Shown here in pieces: positions 33,282 to 46,056 of a stretch of 64,000 nt of DNA. The stretch spans positions 4,203,118-4,267,117 of the forward strand of contig NW_006499973.1 in assembly GCF_000471905.2 (NCBI RefSeq). The letters are read 5' to 3'. Under the pieces are notes generated by a model. It was given only the letters and a program-made list of their open reading frames with translations. It was not told the DNA's origin and made no database searches. Position 1 is the first letter of the stretch, and every line of letters begins with the position of its first letter. This stretch comes from Amborella trichopoda. Taxonomy: Eukaryota; Streptophyta; Magnoliopsida; Amborellales; Amborellaceae. Both the position numbers and the translations under genes were made by a program.

Positions 33282-36200
33282 ATGGCCGAGTCTTCAGGGG
33301 CCATTCCAGACATGAAGAACCTCCCGCGAGAAGGGGAGCTTGGCACTGACGTTTTCACCGATGAGAGCTGGGTGAGAGGTGAACCAATATGGCTCACCAA
33401 AGCCTTATGTGAACCCAGGTGGCCTTTAAGCATCACCTTTGTGAGTGCCCCATTCAGTTGGTGACGAGGAAAGATAATGATGGAGCCGTGAGCATCGAGG
33501 AAGGGGTAGGCCTTTTGTATTACCTACACCGAAACGTGGCCTCTAATGCAAAATTGCCGACCCTAGGCACGTGAATGGTGGAAACCCCGAGCATGCAATG
33601 GTCCTCTTCGAGTCTATGGGTGCAAGGGGAGCACCAGTACCTAAAGGGTTATTCCTCTTGGACCTTGAAAGTGCTGCGGGACTTCAGGGATATTTTGAGA
33701 TTGGCTTCTTTGCTGGCAGCTCTCCAGTGCTTGGTGGGCTACTACGACCGTTGTTCAAACATGGTCAAAGTGTTGTTAGGGACTTGGAGCCACGCTAGCA
33801 ACACATGGCTGCTTGGTCATGGAGAGGCAGGGATTTCATTGATGGACCAGCACTTCGTCGGCGGGCTGCCGCTCCTCGGTGCCATGTATGACGAGTTTAT
33901 TGGCCCAAACGCAGTCATTTTCGGAGGGGAAAAGGTGGGTAAAGAAGCCACACCTGGTAGGCTTTGTGAGTTGTTCGAGATCGACCGACAACTCTATGAC
34001 GAGCCCAAGAAGGGGAGGGTTACCTTCGCCGAGTGGGTAGCGTTCTTTTATGGTGACTATACGGATGAAGCTGGTCCGTCACCGAGAAAAGAGGGGAAGG
34101 AAACCCCACCAGTTTTAGAGCTACAGAAGAAGAATGGACATGTCTTCTTAGCGGCTTACTTGGCACTTTTCTTGTGCAAATTTGCCCTACCGGGAGGGTC
34201 AGACGTCATTCGTACTGGTGCCTTGTATGTGGCTTGTGACATGACGTGGGGGAGGGAATATGCGCTCGCACAGTTCGTACTGTGCAGTATTTATTATGGG
34301 GGCCTTTTTCAGAGGGATGAAGGGGGGAAAAATGGCATAGTAGAGGGTGAGGCCTTCCCGGGGGATTTCAAGACCCCTTTCCTTGTTCATTACGTGTACG
34401 GCTGGCTTGGAGCTTACTTCCGGGACACATACCTTAGAACCAAGGAGCTGGAGGATAGCATGTGTCCATTTTTGTTGAAGATTGCAGAGCAGAAGGCAAT
34501 TTTCCATCCCCCAGTCCATGTGCGCAGCCTGTTTTTCAAGGACCACCTCCACATGACCCGGAAGGCGTTTCCGATTGGAAGCCTCATAGATCGCGCATAC
34601 ATCGACGAGCTGTGCCATCACCTGGATGGTGCCTTCACCAGCCCGAAAGAATTGATGTATATGCTAAGTGTTAGAGGCGGCATTTTCGCTTATCACACTG
34701 TCCATGATGTGAAGCTTGAGGGCTACTTTCCTCACCGGTTCGCCCGGCAACACGGGCTGGATCAAGGGTGCCCGTTCTCTATGCTCTTTGAGAGGTGGGA
34801 TAGCAAGGCAGCCCGCTGGAAGAAGGGCAAATTGAGAACCCATCAGGAGACTTGGCACCCGAGGCACGTTCGCACTGCATGGCCCACATGCCTGGAGACC
34901 ACCCAGGTCAACAGTACGTGCTGCCCCATTTTGGCAGAATGACACGGGTGATCAAAGCCCACGATCATTGGTGGAGAATCACAAACAAGGGGTACTGGAA
35001 CGCTGACCACCCTTGGGAAAGGGAGGATGGCCGCTGGAGCCAAGACACCCGGCAGCGAAAATTGGCTAAGACCCCTCCCTTAGGAGAAATCTTGACCCTA
35101 GGCTTTCCTTATGACTGGCGCATACTCGGGCGGCCTCACCGACTTATCGTTGACAAGTCTCTGCTGCGGTTTCTTAGTTTGAAGAAGAAGACAGAGAGTA
35201 TTTTTGACCACCTCTCTGAGATCTTCAAATGGAAGGAAGGTCGTATAGTCCCGGGGTCTGAAGGGCATCCGGTCCAAGAGTTAAATGAGCTGATAGGGAG
35301 CGGCCCTCGTAGAAAATTGGCCACTTGTTCTTTCATGTTTGGGACTTCAAAGGCTGTTGCGCCTAAGCAGGCGAAAGGGCAGAAGAGAAAGCTGGCTGCT
35401 ACTCCCGAGCTGGTAAAGAAGAAGAGGCAGGTTGATGCGCCTGAGCCAACCGATGGAAAGAAGAAAAGGTAGGTTGCCGAGCCGGGCCGGAGAAGAAGAA
35501 AAAGCAGGCTGCTGCAGCTGAGTTGACGAAGGGAAAGAAGAAAAAGCAGGCTGCTGAGCCTGAGTTGACAAAGGGAAAGAAGGAAAAGTAGGCTGCCGCA
35601 GCGATTCCTCATGCTCCAGCTAAGAAGGCAACTAGGGCCTCGGTGGGTAAAGGGCACATGATCCCAGTGGTTCATGAGTCAGAAGATGGCTTGTTGCTTT
35701 CGAATTCTTCAGAGGGTTGTGCGTCTCTCGATATCTCCTCGTCACCCTTTGCTCTTGAGGCTTCGCCTTCTTCTTCGCATGAATCTTCTCCTAGCTTTTT
35801 GGAGACTCGAGTCGATGCCTTAGAGCTTACTGCCCCGATTGAAATTGCTTTAGATCAGGAAATCACACCCGAGCCTGAAGGGGAGGGCTCAGACGCAATG
35901 GTGGTAGACGGGGGTGATAGGGTTGCTCCTGACAAGGCGGCGGAGGTGGAGAGAGCCCCTGGAGTGCTGACGGTTGTCGAGCCTACAGAGGAAAGGGAAA
36001 TCTCGATAGAGTTTGTGATAATAGAAGAGGGCGGGGCCCCAAGAACCAAAGAGGGGCCATCCGAGCAGCAAGAGGCCGTTGCCTCGAGTGATGCATCTGT
36101 CGGGAGCGCAGAAGTAAGATGCCTTAAGGGACTAGGCTTGGAGGGTCCGGAGGCCGCACCCGTGACCGCAGAGGAGGCAGATGCCGTGGGGGATCCTGTT

Positions 36201-39200
36201 GCTGAAATTATCACCTCGAAAAATATGGGCAAGGAAAGAGAGGGAGAGGGTGTCGAGCCTCGAGAGGTGGGGACGGTCTGAGAAGAGGGACCAAGGGGAG
36301 GGGTCGCTGCCCTAGAGGAGGGAGCTGTTGTGGTGCATCATGAGATTGAGGTAGCGGCTTCAGGTGAAGAGGCCAGTCTTGCCTTGGCTGTGGTTGCGGT
36401 GCCTGCAGAGGACGAGGTGATGGTGCGAAGGGATTGAGCTTGATGTGGTCATGATCGGGGGCTAGAGTGAGGGAGTCGTTGCCGAGGCGCTAGAGCAGCA
36501 TGAGGTTGTTGCTGAATCCGGGGAACCAGAGGCTCTGGTTGCAGCCGGGGGTCCTCCTACTATGGATGCTCCTACAGCATTGCCCTAGCCCACTTTCAGT
36601 GGAATGCCAGGTGTCTTCTTTGAGATGTTGCGAGTGTTGGTGGTATAAGTCCAATGGGCTAAAAATGCATTCTTTTGAAAGAATTTCCGTTGTATAAAAA
36701 TTCAAGGGTTTAAATGCATGAATATCTTAATACAAAACCATAATACATATATTCGAGCCTACAAACATGGTTTACACACATTTGAATAATAAAATTCAAC
36801 CCTAATAGGTCCCTCACAAATCCCCTACTCGAAAATTCAATTAAACTGAATACAATATTCAAATATGCACATTGTACATCTCTATAACATATTGCATGAC
36901 TTGCACTCGCAATTCCTCATTGTATCAAAATTATATGATAATTTCATCTTCATTCTTTATCCTCATCATATATCATAATATCTCATATACATCATATACT
37001 TGATCATAATAATTAAATAAGATTTCAATTCGCATAAACAATAATGCATAGCATTAAAGCTCATACTGCAAGATTAAAAAACAATCTCAATATTCACACA
37101 ACATACTCAATTTAACCAATCATGAATTTATTTAATAACTGTAAATACATCAAGTTAACATGCAAACATACATGGAGAAACCATGGTTCGAACCCCTTCT
37201 GCCGGTGCTACGAAAGGGCCTTTTGAGGTCTAAGGCACGGGTAATAATAATAACTCAAGGAGATCAATCTAATGGGAAGAAAATGATCACATTTATTTCA
37301 CTTAATAGGGTTGAAATCATGATAGAGACATGTATAAAAATAGCCCTTCAAAGTTTGAAAGAGATACTACACAAAATAAGGAAGTTATCGTGAAACTACA
37401 CTATGTGGTCCATAAAGGACCACACGAACTTTTCCACATTAAAAAAGGAACTCAATGGACTATTTCTTATGCTCAAATATGATGAAATAAACCTCTCATC
37501 AGTTGTATATTCTCAGTAAAAATTCCAAAAAATAAGATCAAGAAATCAAGTTGAAACTACTTAAGATCATGGAGTAAGCCAGCTAGTCTACAGATACTAT
37601 GTGTATGGGCTACACTATTGCTTTGAGACTCTTCAAATATCAAGTTTACATGATCAAAAGTGAAGAAGCTACTGTAAATTAAGAATTACAACAAGCTTTG
37701 ATAATGGAAATAAAGTAGGAATTTAAAATATGATAAGAAAAATCAATACCTTAATGAAACAATGGTATTTTGATCACATAAATGATGGTCTATTTCATGG
37801 AAGAGTTTCAAATGAAAGCTTAAGGAAGAAGATAGCCTAATGGGTGACCACATTTTTGTCAAGGGTTCTCTCTCTCTCTCTCTCTTTAAAGTGAACACTA
37901 AAGTTAGGGTAATAATTTATCCCATAAGTTACTTTTATACTTAGATCATAAAGATGGATTTGATCTTGATCCTTGATGCTTTAGATCAATGGCACATGAG
38001 AGGCTTTTATCCAAGGCACTCATCCATATCTTATCACCAAGATAAATTGATAAGCTTTTGACACCCTTCACTCCTCAAAACCTAGGTTTGTAGTCATTTT
38101 ACCTTGAAGCTCTTAGCTCCATGTTTTATTTCCCATTAAGTCCAAATTCATGCTTACACTTATGCCCATGGCTTTTGAATAATTTGTGAGAGTCAATAAA
38201 ATACAAGGACATGGACATAAAGGTAACAAGGGACATCTACACATGTGAATAAAATATCTTATGACACCACCAATAGGATTTTAACAACATTAAAGTTTTA
38301 CATGGGTCAAGCCCATAAGGTGGTGCCACATAAGATATACTCACATGCTACAAAATTATATGTGGATAATAATATAAATTAAATTAATTCTCAAAATCTC
38401 ATGACTTCACACGTGCCAAAAATGACACAAACGAGCTAAAAAAAAAAAACATGTGACTTAAATCAAACTTAAGTCATAACAATATATAACCTTTTAAATA
38501 ACAAGATAATCATGTTATAACATAATACCAACAAAAGAATTAATGACAAATAGGTCCCCATATAGATATGATGTTAGCATGATGTCATCCACGAGTGGGG
38601 AGGTGGAGGTGCTATGTGGCATCCCTATGGCCACTTGGGATCCATGTGGAATCCCCATAGAATGTCCTTGTTTGGTATTTACGTCAAACAAATTTGAAAA
38701 TCATATTTTATTGTTTAAAAAATTTGAAAAATTTGAAAAATTCTCCAAAAATCCTCTAAATGATTTCTCAACATTAGTACACAATTTATCATCAATATAA
38801 AATATTTTCCCATCAATTTTAGATCAATTTAGGCCAAAGGTAAATGAGATCTCTAGACTTATAACACTAGTTGGAGTCTTCTATTAGGCTAACACAAATG
38901 ACGTTTCACCAGTGTCTCAAACCAATCCAATGGACATATGCTCCATAGTCTATGGCAGGAACACATAATTAGTCACATCAAAGTCGCTGAGCTAGATTTT
39001 CCTATCATCGGAGGTTCAATGGATTACTGGTGCACCCCTGTGGGACATGTTCCTACTCCAATACAGGGGTCCACTCAAAGCACATGTGTACTAACTCTTC
39101 TAAGTCAGATAATACTATAGAAGGGTTGCTTCCCCATACAACTATGGGTGTACATGCCATGAAACGGTCTCGTGTCAAGATACGGGCTCATGTCCCATGA

Positions 39201-40068
39201 TCCGACCATTCCATAGAGGGTGAATACTTTTTTAAATACTCGGATTCTATTATTCTTGATTGGATACATTAACTATGAGGTATTCCAATTAATATAGTCC
39301 TGACTGGTAGGTGACCCTTACACCTCCCTGAGAGTTCACACGCTCAAAACGTATACTCTCAATGCCTCAAATATTCGAGGTATATGAATTTGAGCTCTAG
39401 TGTGTCAAGTACCCATATTCAGTCTCTTTCTAACTCCCACTAAGCGTAAGACTGTTGGCTTTAAGGCCTTGAAAGGCCACATAGCCAACAATAAATAGGT
39501 TTCCAAAGGCTGAAAGAGTTGCCCCTTGAAGAGATTGGCACAACACTTTTGCGGTTGAGGGGGATCACCATAGGAAATGTGCCTAAGGCGCTCCCTTACT
39601 TTGACAGCCTTGCTAAAGAGCTAGAGGGATGGAGAATGGAGGCTCTGCAGGCAGAGAAGGCTGCCAATCGACTGGAGGATTTGAAGCTGGAGTGGTTGGA
39701 GAATTCCCTCAACAGGGCCGAGAATTGGTTGATGCCCAAGTAGGGGAAATAGATGCTACTGCCTCCCAGAGGTCCACCCTTGCCGAGAAAGCTGCAACGC
39801 TCCACGACAAGATACATGCCTTGAAGGTGAAAATCACTAAATGGGCACGAGTGCTTGAGGAGTTGAAGAAGGAGACAACAGCGTGGGAAGCCATGAATGA
39901 GGAGTTAGGCCAAAAGTTACTGGACCTTGAGAGGTCCTTGAGGGTGCAACTGGCTTTAGTGGACCATGAGGCCAACATGGTGGCCGGATTGAGGGCCGAG
40001 ATTGAGTAAGTGAAGGCTTCAACTGAAGAATGTAGAGGGAGGGTCAATGAGATTATTGACCGCTTTTA
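33282..40068 (+). pseudogene. antisense PMD plus coiled-coil gene of element A, broken
   Basis: It starts MAESSGAIPDMKNLP at 33282, matching MAQPSGAIPDVKNLP in element B. The plant mobile domain follows (about 33780-34800): WLLGHGEAGISLMDQHFVGG and LPLLGAMYDEF, then HVFLAAYLALFLCKFALPGG, CDMTWGREYALAQFVLCSIY, GWLGAYFRDTYL and the PMD hallmark YFPHRFARQHGLDQ. A conserved block WWRITNKGYW...RQRKLAKTPPLGEI is at 34960-35100, then a Lys-rich stretch (35340-35640), an acidic Glu/Ala/Pro-rich stretch (35640-36430), and a C-terminal coiled coil (39520-40060) ending ECRGRVNEIIDRF. Frameshifts (for example near 34910), stops (35470, 36280, 40007) and a 2.9-kb insertion (36635-39490) break it. PMD proteins are plant-specific and are both transposon-borne and domesticated (MAIN, MAIL1). 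Confidence 0.85.
36635..39490. mobile_element. 2.9-kb insertion in the PMD gene, probable solo LTR
   Basis: Comparison with element B shows the PMD coding sequence is interrupted here: it stops matching after FEMLRV and resumes at RLKELPL near 39510. The insert starts TGTTGG and ends CCAACA, as LTRs do. It is AT-rich with no coding signal, and includes a CT microsatellite at 37867-37884. Its last 30 bases resemble those at 16340-16371. No convincing target duplication (GCGAG left, ATAAA right), so limits may be a few bases off. Confidence 0.5.
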
Positions 40069-40196
40069 ATGGTGCCTTCTTTCCATTTTTTTTGTAAAGA
40101 AAAGACACTTGTGATATTTTTTATTAATGAATGAAATGACCCTTTTCTCTTCCCTGTGCATGAAATATCTTTTTTTCCCTCTTTTTCTTCTTCATT
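40069..40196. terminator. intergenic spacer between converging gene ends, element A
   Basis: 128 bp separate the PMD stop (TAA, 40066-40068) from the gag-pro stop (minus strand, 40199-40197). It is AT-rich with TTTTTTTTGTAAAG and TTTTTTCCCTC runs, suitable for 3' ends of both transcripts. The same spacing, about 130 bp, holds in element B (57845-57976). That both transcripts end here is inference. Confidence 0.4.
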
Positions 40197-43100
40197 TCAT
40201 TGCTTCTGCCCTTTCATGATTTGAGACGAGAAAGAGTAACCCACTCCTTGCTTCATTGTGTGGCAGCCTGTAATGGCTTCAATGACCTCGAATGGGGGAG
40301 CAGTTGCTACCTCACCCCTGAGTGTTTGATTGGAGAGGGGCTCATAATTCATGGTCCTCATGATTTGATGAGCCTGCTCGATATAAATGCTCCAGTCTAG
40401 GGGTGCTTTGACTTCAATTCAAGGTACATTTCTTTTGAGCTTGTCATAGGTCTTAGTCTCAGGGACAAACTCCTTTAAGTGCTTTGAAGTGATGTGCATA
40501 GCCTTTAGCCGATTTTGCAGGTTACGCACCTCGCTTCTCAGCTCCACCGTGGGGTCTTGTTCCTGAGAGCCAGAGGGTTGACTCTTGTCAACCTGTACTT
40601 CCTCGACAACCCCGGAGAAGTGTAGTACCTTCTTTAGCTGCCGATGATCTCCTTGCTCAAGGAGGAGGGAATTTGGAGCACCTTCCGTGGTGGTTGGTGC
40701 GTCACTTCTACCTCTCGGAGACCGATGGGAACATGTAGAACCTTTTACTGGTTTGATGTATAGGTGACCCTTGGTGCTGGAAGGTCCACCTCTAGGGCTT
40801 CCTTGGGCTCAAGGGATACTTCTGACTTGTCGTTTTGTTGTGGTGAATTAGAAGTAGAGGGAGAAGCTTTGTCGTCGGGAGAGGATACCATGACCTTGGA
40901 GAGGTGGCAATGTATACTTGGGTTAATGGGGGTCAAAGGGAGGATCTTGCCTTGTCTTTCCTCTTCTTTGAACATATGTGTGATCATTTGCCCCAGATCC
41001 TCAACGTCATCATGAGACGAAGGTCCTGTCTCTCTCACAGACTTCCGATCATCATCTTTTGGTTATGCTGGAAGGTCTTTGAAAGAGTACTTGGCATCAA
41101 CGTAGTGAGTTTTCAACTATGGGAACAGTCTTTTGTTGGCATAGACCGTGTGTTTCCTTCCATCTTAGCTATACTTGAAACATTGGTGGAGCGTGGAAGG
41201 AACCACTCCTTGATTGTGAAGCCAAGGACGACCAAGCAGGATGTTGTAAGAGGTATTGATGTCGATTATGTGGAAGTGAGCGTAATCGTTGAGATCACCG
41301 ATCTTGAGGCGAAGACGCACTATGCCGGCTGGCTTTTCCCTGATTGGTTTAACCCTTGCACAGTGATGTGGGTAGGAGTGAGGTTGTCAGACCCTAATCC
41401 CAGTCGGGTGAGAATCCTTCTTGGGATTAGGTTAACTGCTGACCCTCCATCCAGCATGATCTGTTTGAGAGGGTAGGCGTGCAGTTCACCATTCACGAAG
41501 AGGGGCCGATTGTGGAATTTGCCTCCCAACTGAAGGTCATCCTCAGAAAAGGAGATTGTCAGGCACCCACTTAGAATGGCTGGGTCAACCTCAATAGGTT
41601 CCACCTCAGTCTTGTACACCTCTGGGTTAGAAAGGGCTTGGACCAGAGCCATACGATAGTCTCTAGACAGCAGGAGGGCATCATAGATACTTAAAACGGC
41701 TGGAAGCTTTCTCAGGTGCCCAATTACATAGTATTTTAATTTATCCTCATTCATCTTCTGTGTTCTTGATCCAGTCACTGGTGTAGGTGATAGGGTAGCC
41801 TTAGGAACAGGCTTTGGTTGAGTTCTCGTTTGTGACATTGGATGACTTTGTTCAGCCAGTGCGGTCTGGTTTGATGGGGGTAGTAATAGGAATTTGTACT
41901 AGGGATGTAGAGGTTTGAGGTTTAGGCTTAAGGGAAAGTGAAGGATCAGGAAATTTGAGAATCTTGATCTTTGAGGTGTGAGCTGTAGCTTCTTTCTTGA
42001 TCTTAAGTTCATCTGCCCCGTGCTCACTCGTACTTCTAAGATCGGCACCATGTGGGAGGCTTCTTTAAAAGAGGAGGTCGAGGATGACTCGGCTTTGGTC
42101 TGGGCTGCCAGGGCATTGGCGGCTGTAGAGAATCCTGCCACCTGGGCCAATATTTCTTTGAGGCGCTCTTGTTGCGACATGGTGAGGCTGGTGCTTTCGA
42201 ACTCTTTATTTAAAGTGTTGAAATCTGGGCATCGCCGAGTGGTACCTACAGAAGCAATAGAGGCGGGGGAAGGAGAAGAAGAGTTAGAACGTTCCGGGCA
42301 GCTTTTTACGTCGTCTCCGGAATTGGAAGTTTTTAAGGGGTATTTAAGGTCATGCCCTAGCTTTGACCATTGTGGGGTGCTTTTAACGTTGTCACCCATT
42401 TTGGCTGACTCCTGAGATATTGATAACTTAGGGCCGTCTGCCTGATTGGACGATAAGATGAGGCAAGCTGCGCCTGGGATGAAGTTTCGTAAGGTCGGCA
42501 GTGGAGGAAGAGGCCTGAGTAATTCTTCCTCGACTAGTGGCCAAGGAAGATGATTCATTCGGTGGGCTGACCTAGGTGCGCACCATCTCCTTCGGGATTC
42601 CTGAGGGGTGTTTGGACTGCCCTATCAGGCTGGTGAGTGGCCCTAGCTTGGTAGACTGCCTTAGTTTCAAGGATTTGAGTCTACTTCGCCCATGGTAGAC
42701 TTCCCAGGACTGAGAGGTCGAGGGCTCTGAAAGGTCTAGTGCATGCTCATGAGGGGCTTATAGCGGGGCTTCCTCTTGAAAGGGAGTGAGGGCTTGGACA
42801 TGTCCTGAGAGAACCGCATAGATGATGTGGCCTTGTTGGACTTTATCCACAACTATGGCCTCGAACCAAGTGCACTCCTTGAGTTCGTGACCCCACACTT
42901 GGTGATAGGGTCACCAGAGTTTTTTCATGCCCCAGGCAAGATGCTTAGGTTGTCTGGCTGACTTGGGGGTGACAAGACCCTGCTGAAGCATTACCTCAAA
43001 GAGGGCCTGCAGAGGGTCTTGCTCAGTATTTTGCTGAGCTTGTATCAGGGGATCTTCTTGCACAAGCGGAAGAGGAACCTGAGGGTGTCTTGCACCCTAA

Positions 43101-45908
43101 ACCTCTTGTCGTACTTGGTGGTACGTGCACCAGAGGTTCTCGGTCCTTGGAGGCAGGAACTTGGGCTGCCTTGTCAGCTTTGGGGTGGAGACCCCTTCTT
43201 TGGGCATTATAGAGAAAAATGTATGAGGGTGCCCATCGTCCTCTTGAATTGTGACTATGTGAGATGCCTTAGCTGCCCCGAATGCCTTTTTGAACTCTTG
43301 ATAAGGGCCTTGATAGTGTCGTTGAGCTTGTAGCAGTCGTGAGTGGGGTGGGGTACTCTCTTATGATAGGCGTAGTACTTCTCATTCGACTCCTGCCTCG
43401 ATGACTCTACAGTGGTGACCACTGTCAGGTAGATCATGTTCAGTTATAACAGCAGTTGGAGTAATGCATGGGTTCACTCCATGTCAAAGAGGTAAACCTT
43501 ATTCTGGTGCTGGGTCCAGTAGTCGTTCTACTTACTGTTTTTAGGAGGTAGGACCTCATTGTAGGACTGCTACTTGCCCATGGTCTGAGGCATTTCTGCT
43601 TTAGAGACATCGAGAGTTTGAGGAGCCATGCCTTTGGTGTCAGTCATGGTGACGACCGTGCTGATCATTGTCTTTTGATTGCCCCGACTGTTGGAGTGAG
43701 AGTTTGAGCCAGAGGATTGCTAACGAGGGTTGCCATGGTGCTTGAACAATCCCTCGACATGAACTATCTTAGAGATGAGCTCTGACATGGAGGGTGGATT
43801 GGATGCCTCGACATGTAGAGTATTCACGGGAAACATGTGTCGTATGCAGGTATGGAATGCTTCCTTCTCGGTCATGAGAGCGGCGTGAAAGGTCACCAAC
43901 TCTCTCCATCGGGTGATGAACTTGTCAACCGGCTAACCAGGGTCTTGCATCAAGGTGAGGAGCTTGATGATTTCTACGTTCCTTTGGACTTCGTACAAGC
44001 GTTGATAAAACAACTGCTCCATTTCTTGCCAAGTGTGTACCGAGTTTGGCGACAACCGAGCATACCACTAGAAGGCTGGTCCTTTGAAAGTCTCGACGAA
44101 CTAGAGAAGGAGGAGACATCTGTCAGTTTCCATCTCCCGGCAGGCTGCTTGGAAGTGGGCCGTATGCTCTTTTTGGTAGTTCGGAGGAAACGACAGCTTC
44201 TCCTGCATGCTCGGGACCTTGTTCTTGAGGTTATGGGCCATCATAACATCTATGTCGGTTTGGGAGACCCCGCGAGAAGAGGAGCTATCTTGGGAGACCG
44301 GCAGGGGAGTCTGCCTAGGAGCTGTGTCCTCACCAGTCGAGGAATCAGACGAAAAAGGGGACCTGGAGGCCTCTAGGCGCTCCTAAGGATGGCTTGCATA
44401 ATTTCCTTGAACTTGTTCATCCGCTCCTCCTGAGTGTTGTTCGAGTCATTGATCACCCAGACACTGACCGTTTCTTCTGGGAGGTCAGATTTAGGTGATG
44501 CTGCGGACTGTCGAGGCTGGCGAGTCATGTGTGGCAAGTCAGTCTGCAGGGGCTCATCTTGCCCCAACTGGACACGGTCTTTGTATACCGATCTTATGAA
44601 GACCGGTTCTTGACGGTCTTGGGACCGTGACTTTTGGGTGGTGATCATTGAAAAGTATTCTGGAATTGCTCAGGTTCCAGAGTTTGAAGAGGGAAGAAGG
44701 GATTACAGGGCAGGAGGTCGTCAGGGGTGGTGACCTCGACTGCCTTGGAGGTTTCCCTGTCAGAATCTTCATGCCTCTTTTCTGCTTGATCTTGAGGCGG
44801 ATGTGGACCTCATTTCAGAACCGAGCCTGAGACCTGGACTACCCCATTTTCTTTGAACAGGCGAGGGCTATGTTTACGAGCTGGAGCAGGGAGTGAGGCC
44901 CAAGGATGGAGGGCAGCTTGGGTTCTTATCTTGGAGGTTGGAGGACTCTGTTTGACATCAAGTCGTTGCCTCGAATTCCTTTGTGAGGCCCTGGTGTTCG
45001 GTTGACTCAAGGTGGCTCAAGATGGTACTCTTAGGGAAGACCTTTGAGTACTAGGGCTCAAGGTGTTTGCTTGATGTCGGGGAAGCTGCAAAGGAAGAAG
45101 CTGGTTCATGACTCCACCTGAGTCTAGATCCAAGAGGGACCTGCAAAGATGGTGCGTGTGCACCTTTAGGGTTAGCCGTCCGGGTGACTTAGGGGTCAGC
45201 TTAGGCTCGGTCAATGGGTTCGACATGAGGAGGCCAAGACCCACGAGCTTGTGTTTGTGAGGGACGAGGTGGGAGTTTGTCTCTCACAAGGTGAAGCTGT
45301 GTGTGTCGGTAGGGAAGATGGAACCGTTGACCCTCCTGTGCTCGAGGTGGCATAGAGCTAGCGCTGCCCTGAGCTGGGGAAAGCGAATGCATGGAACATG
45401 TAGGGTTCGGCCCAAGAAGGCCTGACTCTGGATGCGAGCTCAAGGCAACATGAGGGTTGCCCCGAGGTGTGGCTCGAGCGGATAGACCACAAGCCTTTGG
45501 GTGTGTGCGAGGGATGAAGACCTCAGGATCTCCACCTCTGTGCACTGACCGTCCAAGTGTGGAGGCTTTGAGTAGTGAAGAAGCACAGGGGGTTGCCTTG
45601 CGACGAGACTCAAGAGCGACAACTGTTTGCTTGCCTTTCGCAGGGATGGATGGGGCAGCCTTCCGGCGTATCGCAGCAGTATGACTGGCAGGAGATTTGT
45701 CAGTAGCAGGGTGCGTGGCAGCAAGAGTGCTACCCATGCAAGGGGCCTTGGTGGAGAGTCCACCAGGGCGAGAAAGAGGGGATACAGGGGCCTTTAAGTC
45801 CCCTCTCGCACCGATCCAAGTGAGAACTTGGGGTCCGGATCATGAGTCCTAACTCAGAAGGAGATTAGGGAAGGAGGCTTGAGCCACTCGCTTCCCTGGG
45901 ACAGCCAT
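40197..45908 (-). pseudogene. gag-protease gene of element A, broken
   Basis: It starts MAVPGKRVAQASFP at 45908, matching element B. A basic, Pro/Ser-rich N-terminal part (45737-45200) follows. The retrotransposon gag core is at about 44150-43700 (frames containing RDFQRTS and GDGN). A variant knuckle YYAYHKRVPHPTHDC lies at about 43370, and a CX2HX4HX4C-type motif ending GHELKEC at about 42890, with a degenerate third between them. CPDFNTLNKEF...MSQQERLKEILAQVAGF is at about 42230-42130. A retropepsin-like protease follows (about 41530-41100): LFVNGELHAYPLKQIMLDGG with catalytic Asp in DGGSAVNLIP at about 41450, later ILLGRPWLH. The C-terminus reads MNYEPLSNQTLRGEVAT and ends near 40200. Many stops and shifts. 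No RT follows. Confidence 0.85.
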
Positions 45909-46035
45909 GGATAGAGGGATAAGAAAGTCCCCGACCCGGATGAACGGGTTGAACAACCATAGTGCCATAGAAATAGGTGCAGAAAGTAAAAAGAAAATTG
46001 GTCAAACAAAAGCGAACAGGCTAAGGGGTAGTAAA

Positions 46036-46053
46036 TCCCTAGTGAAGTCACCA
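46036..46053 (-). promoter_or_regulatory. primer binding site of element A
   Basis: The minus strand reads TGGTGACTTCACTAGGGA, starting three bases (GCT) after the 5' LTR. It is a mutated form of TGGCGACTCCACTGGGGA in element B. The TGGCGACTC type is the tRNA-Arg PBS reported for Tat/Ogre elements; I recall this and could not align it to a tRNA here. Confidence 0.75.
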
Positions 46054-46056
46054 AGC

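Noticed and set aside
34199..35675. Minus-strand frames of 140 and 179 codons
   Set aside because: Shadows of the PMD domain and of the Lys-rich (AAG-rich) stretch on the plus strand.
40904..44376. Plus-strand open frames of 145-190 codons at 40904, 41978 and 43837
   Set aside because: They are antisense to the gag-protease gene, whose minus-strand frames show real motifs.
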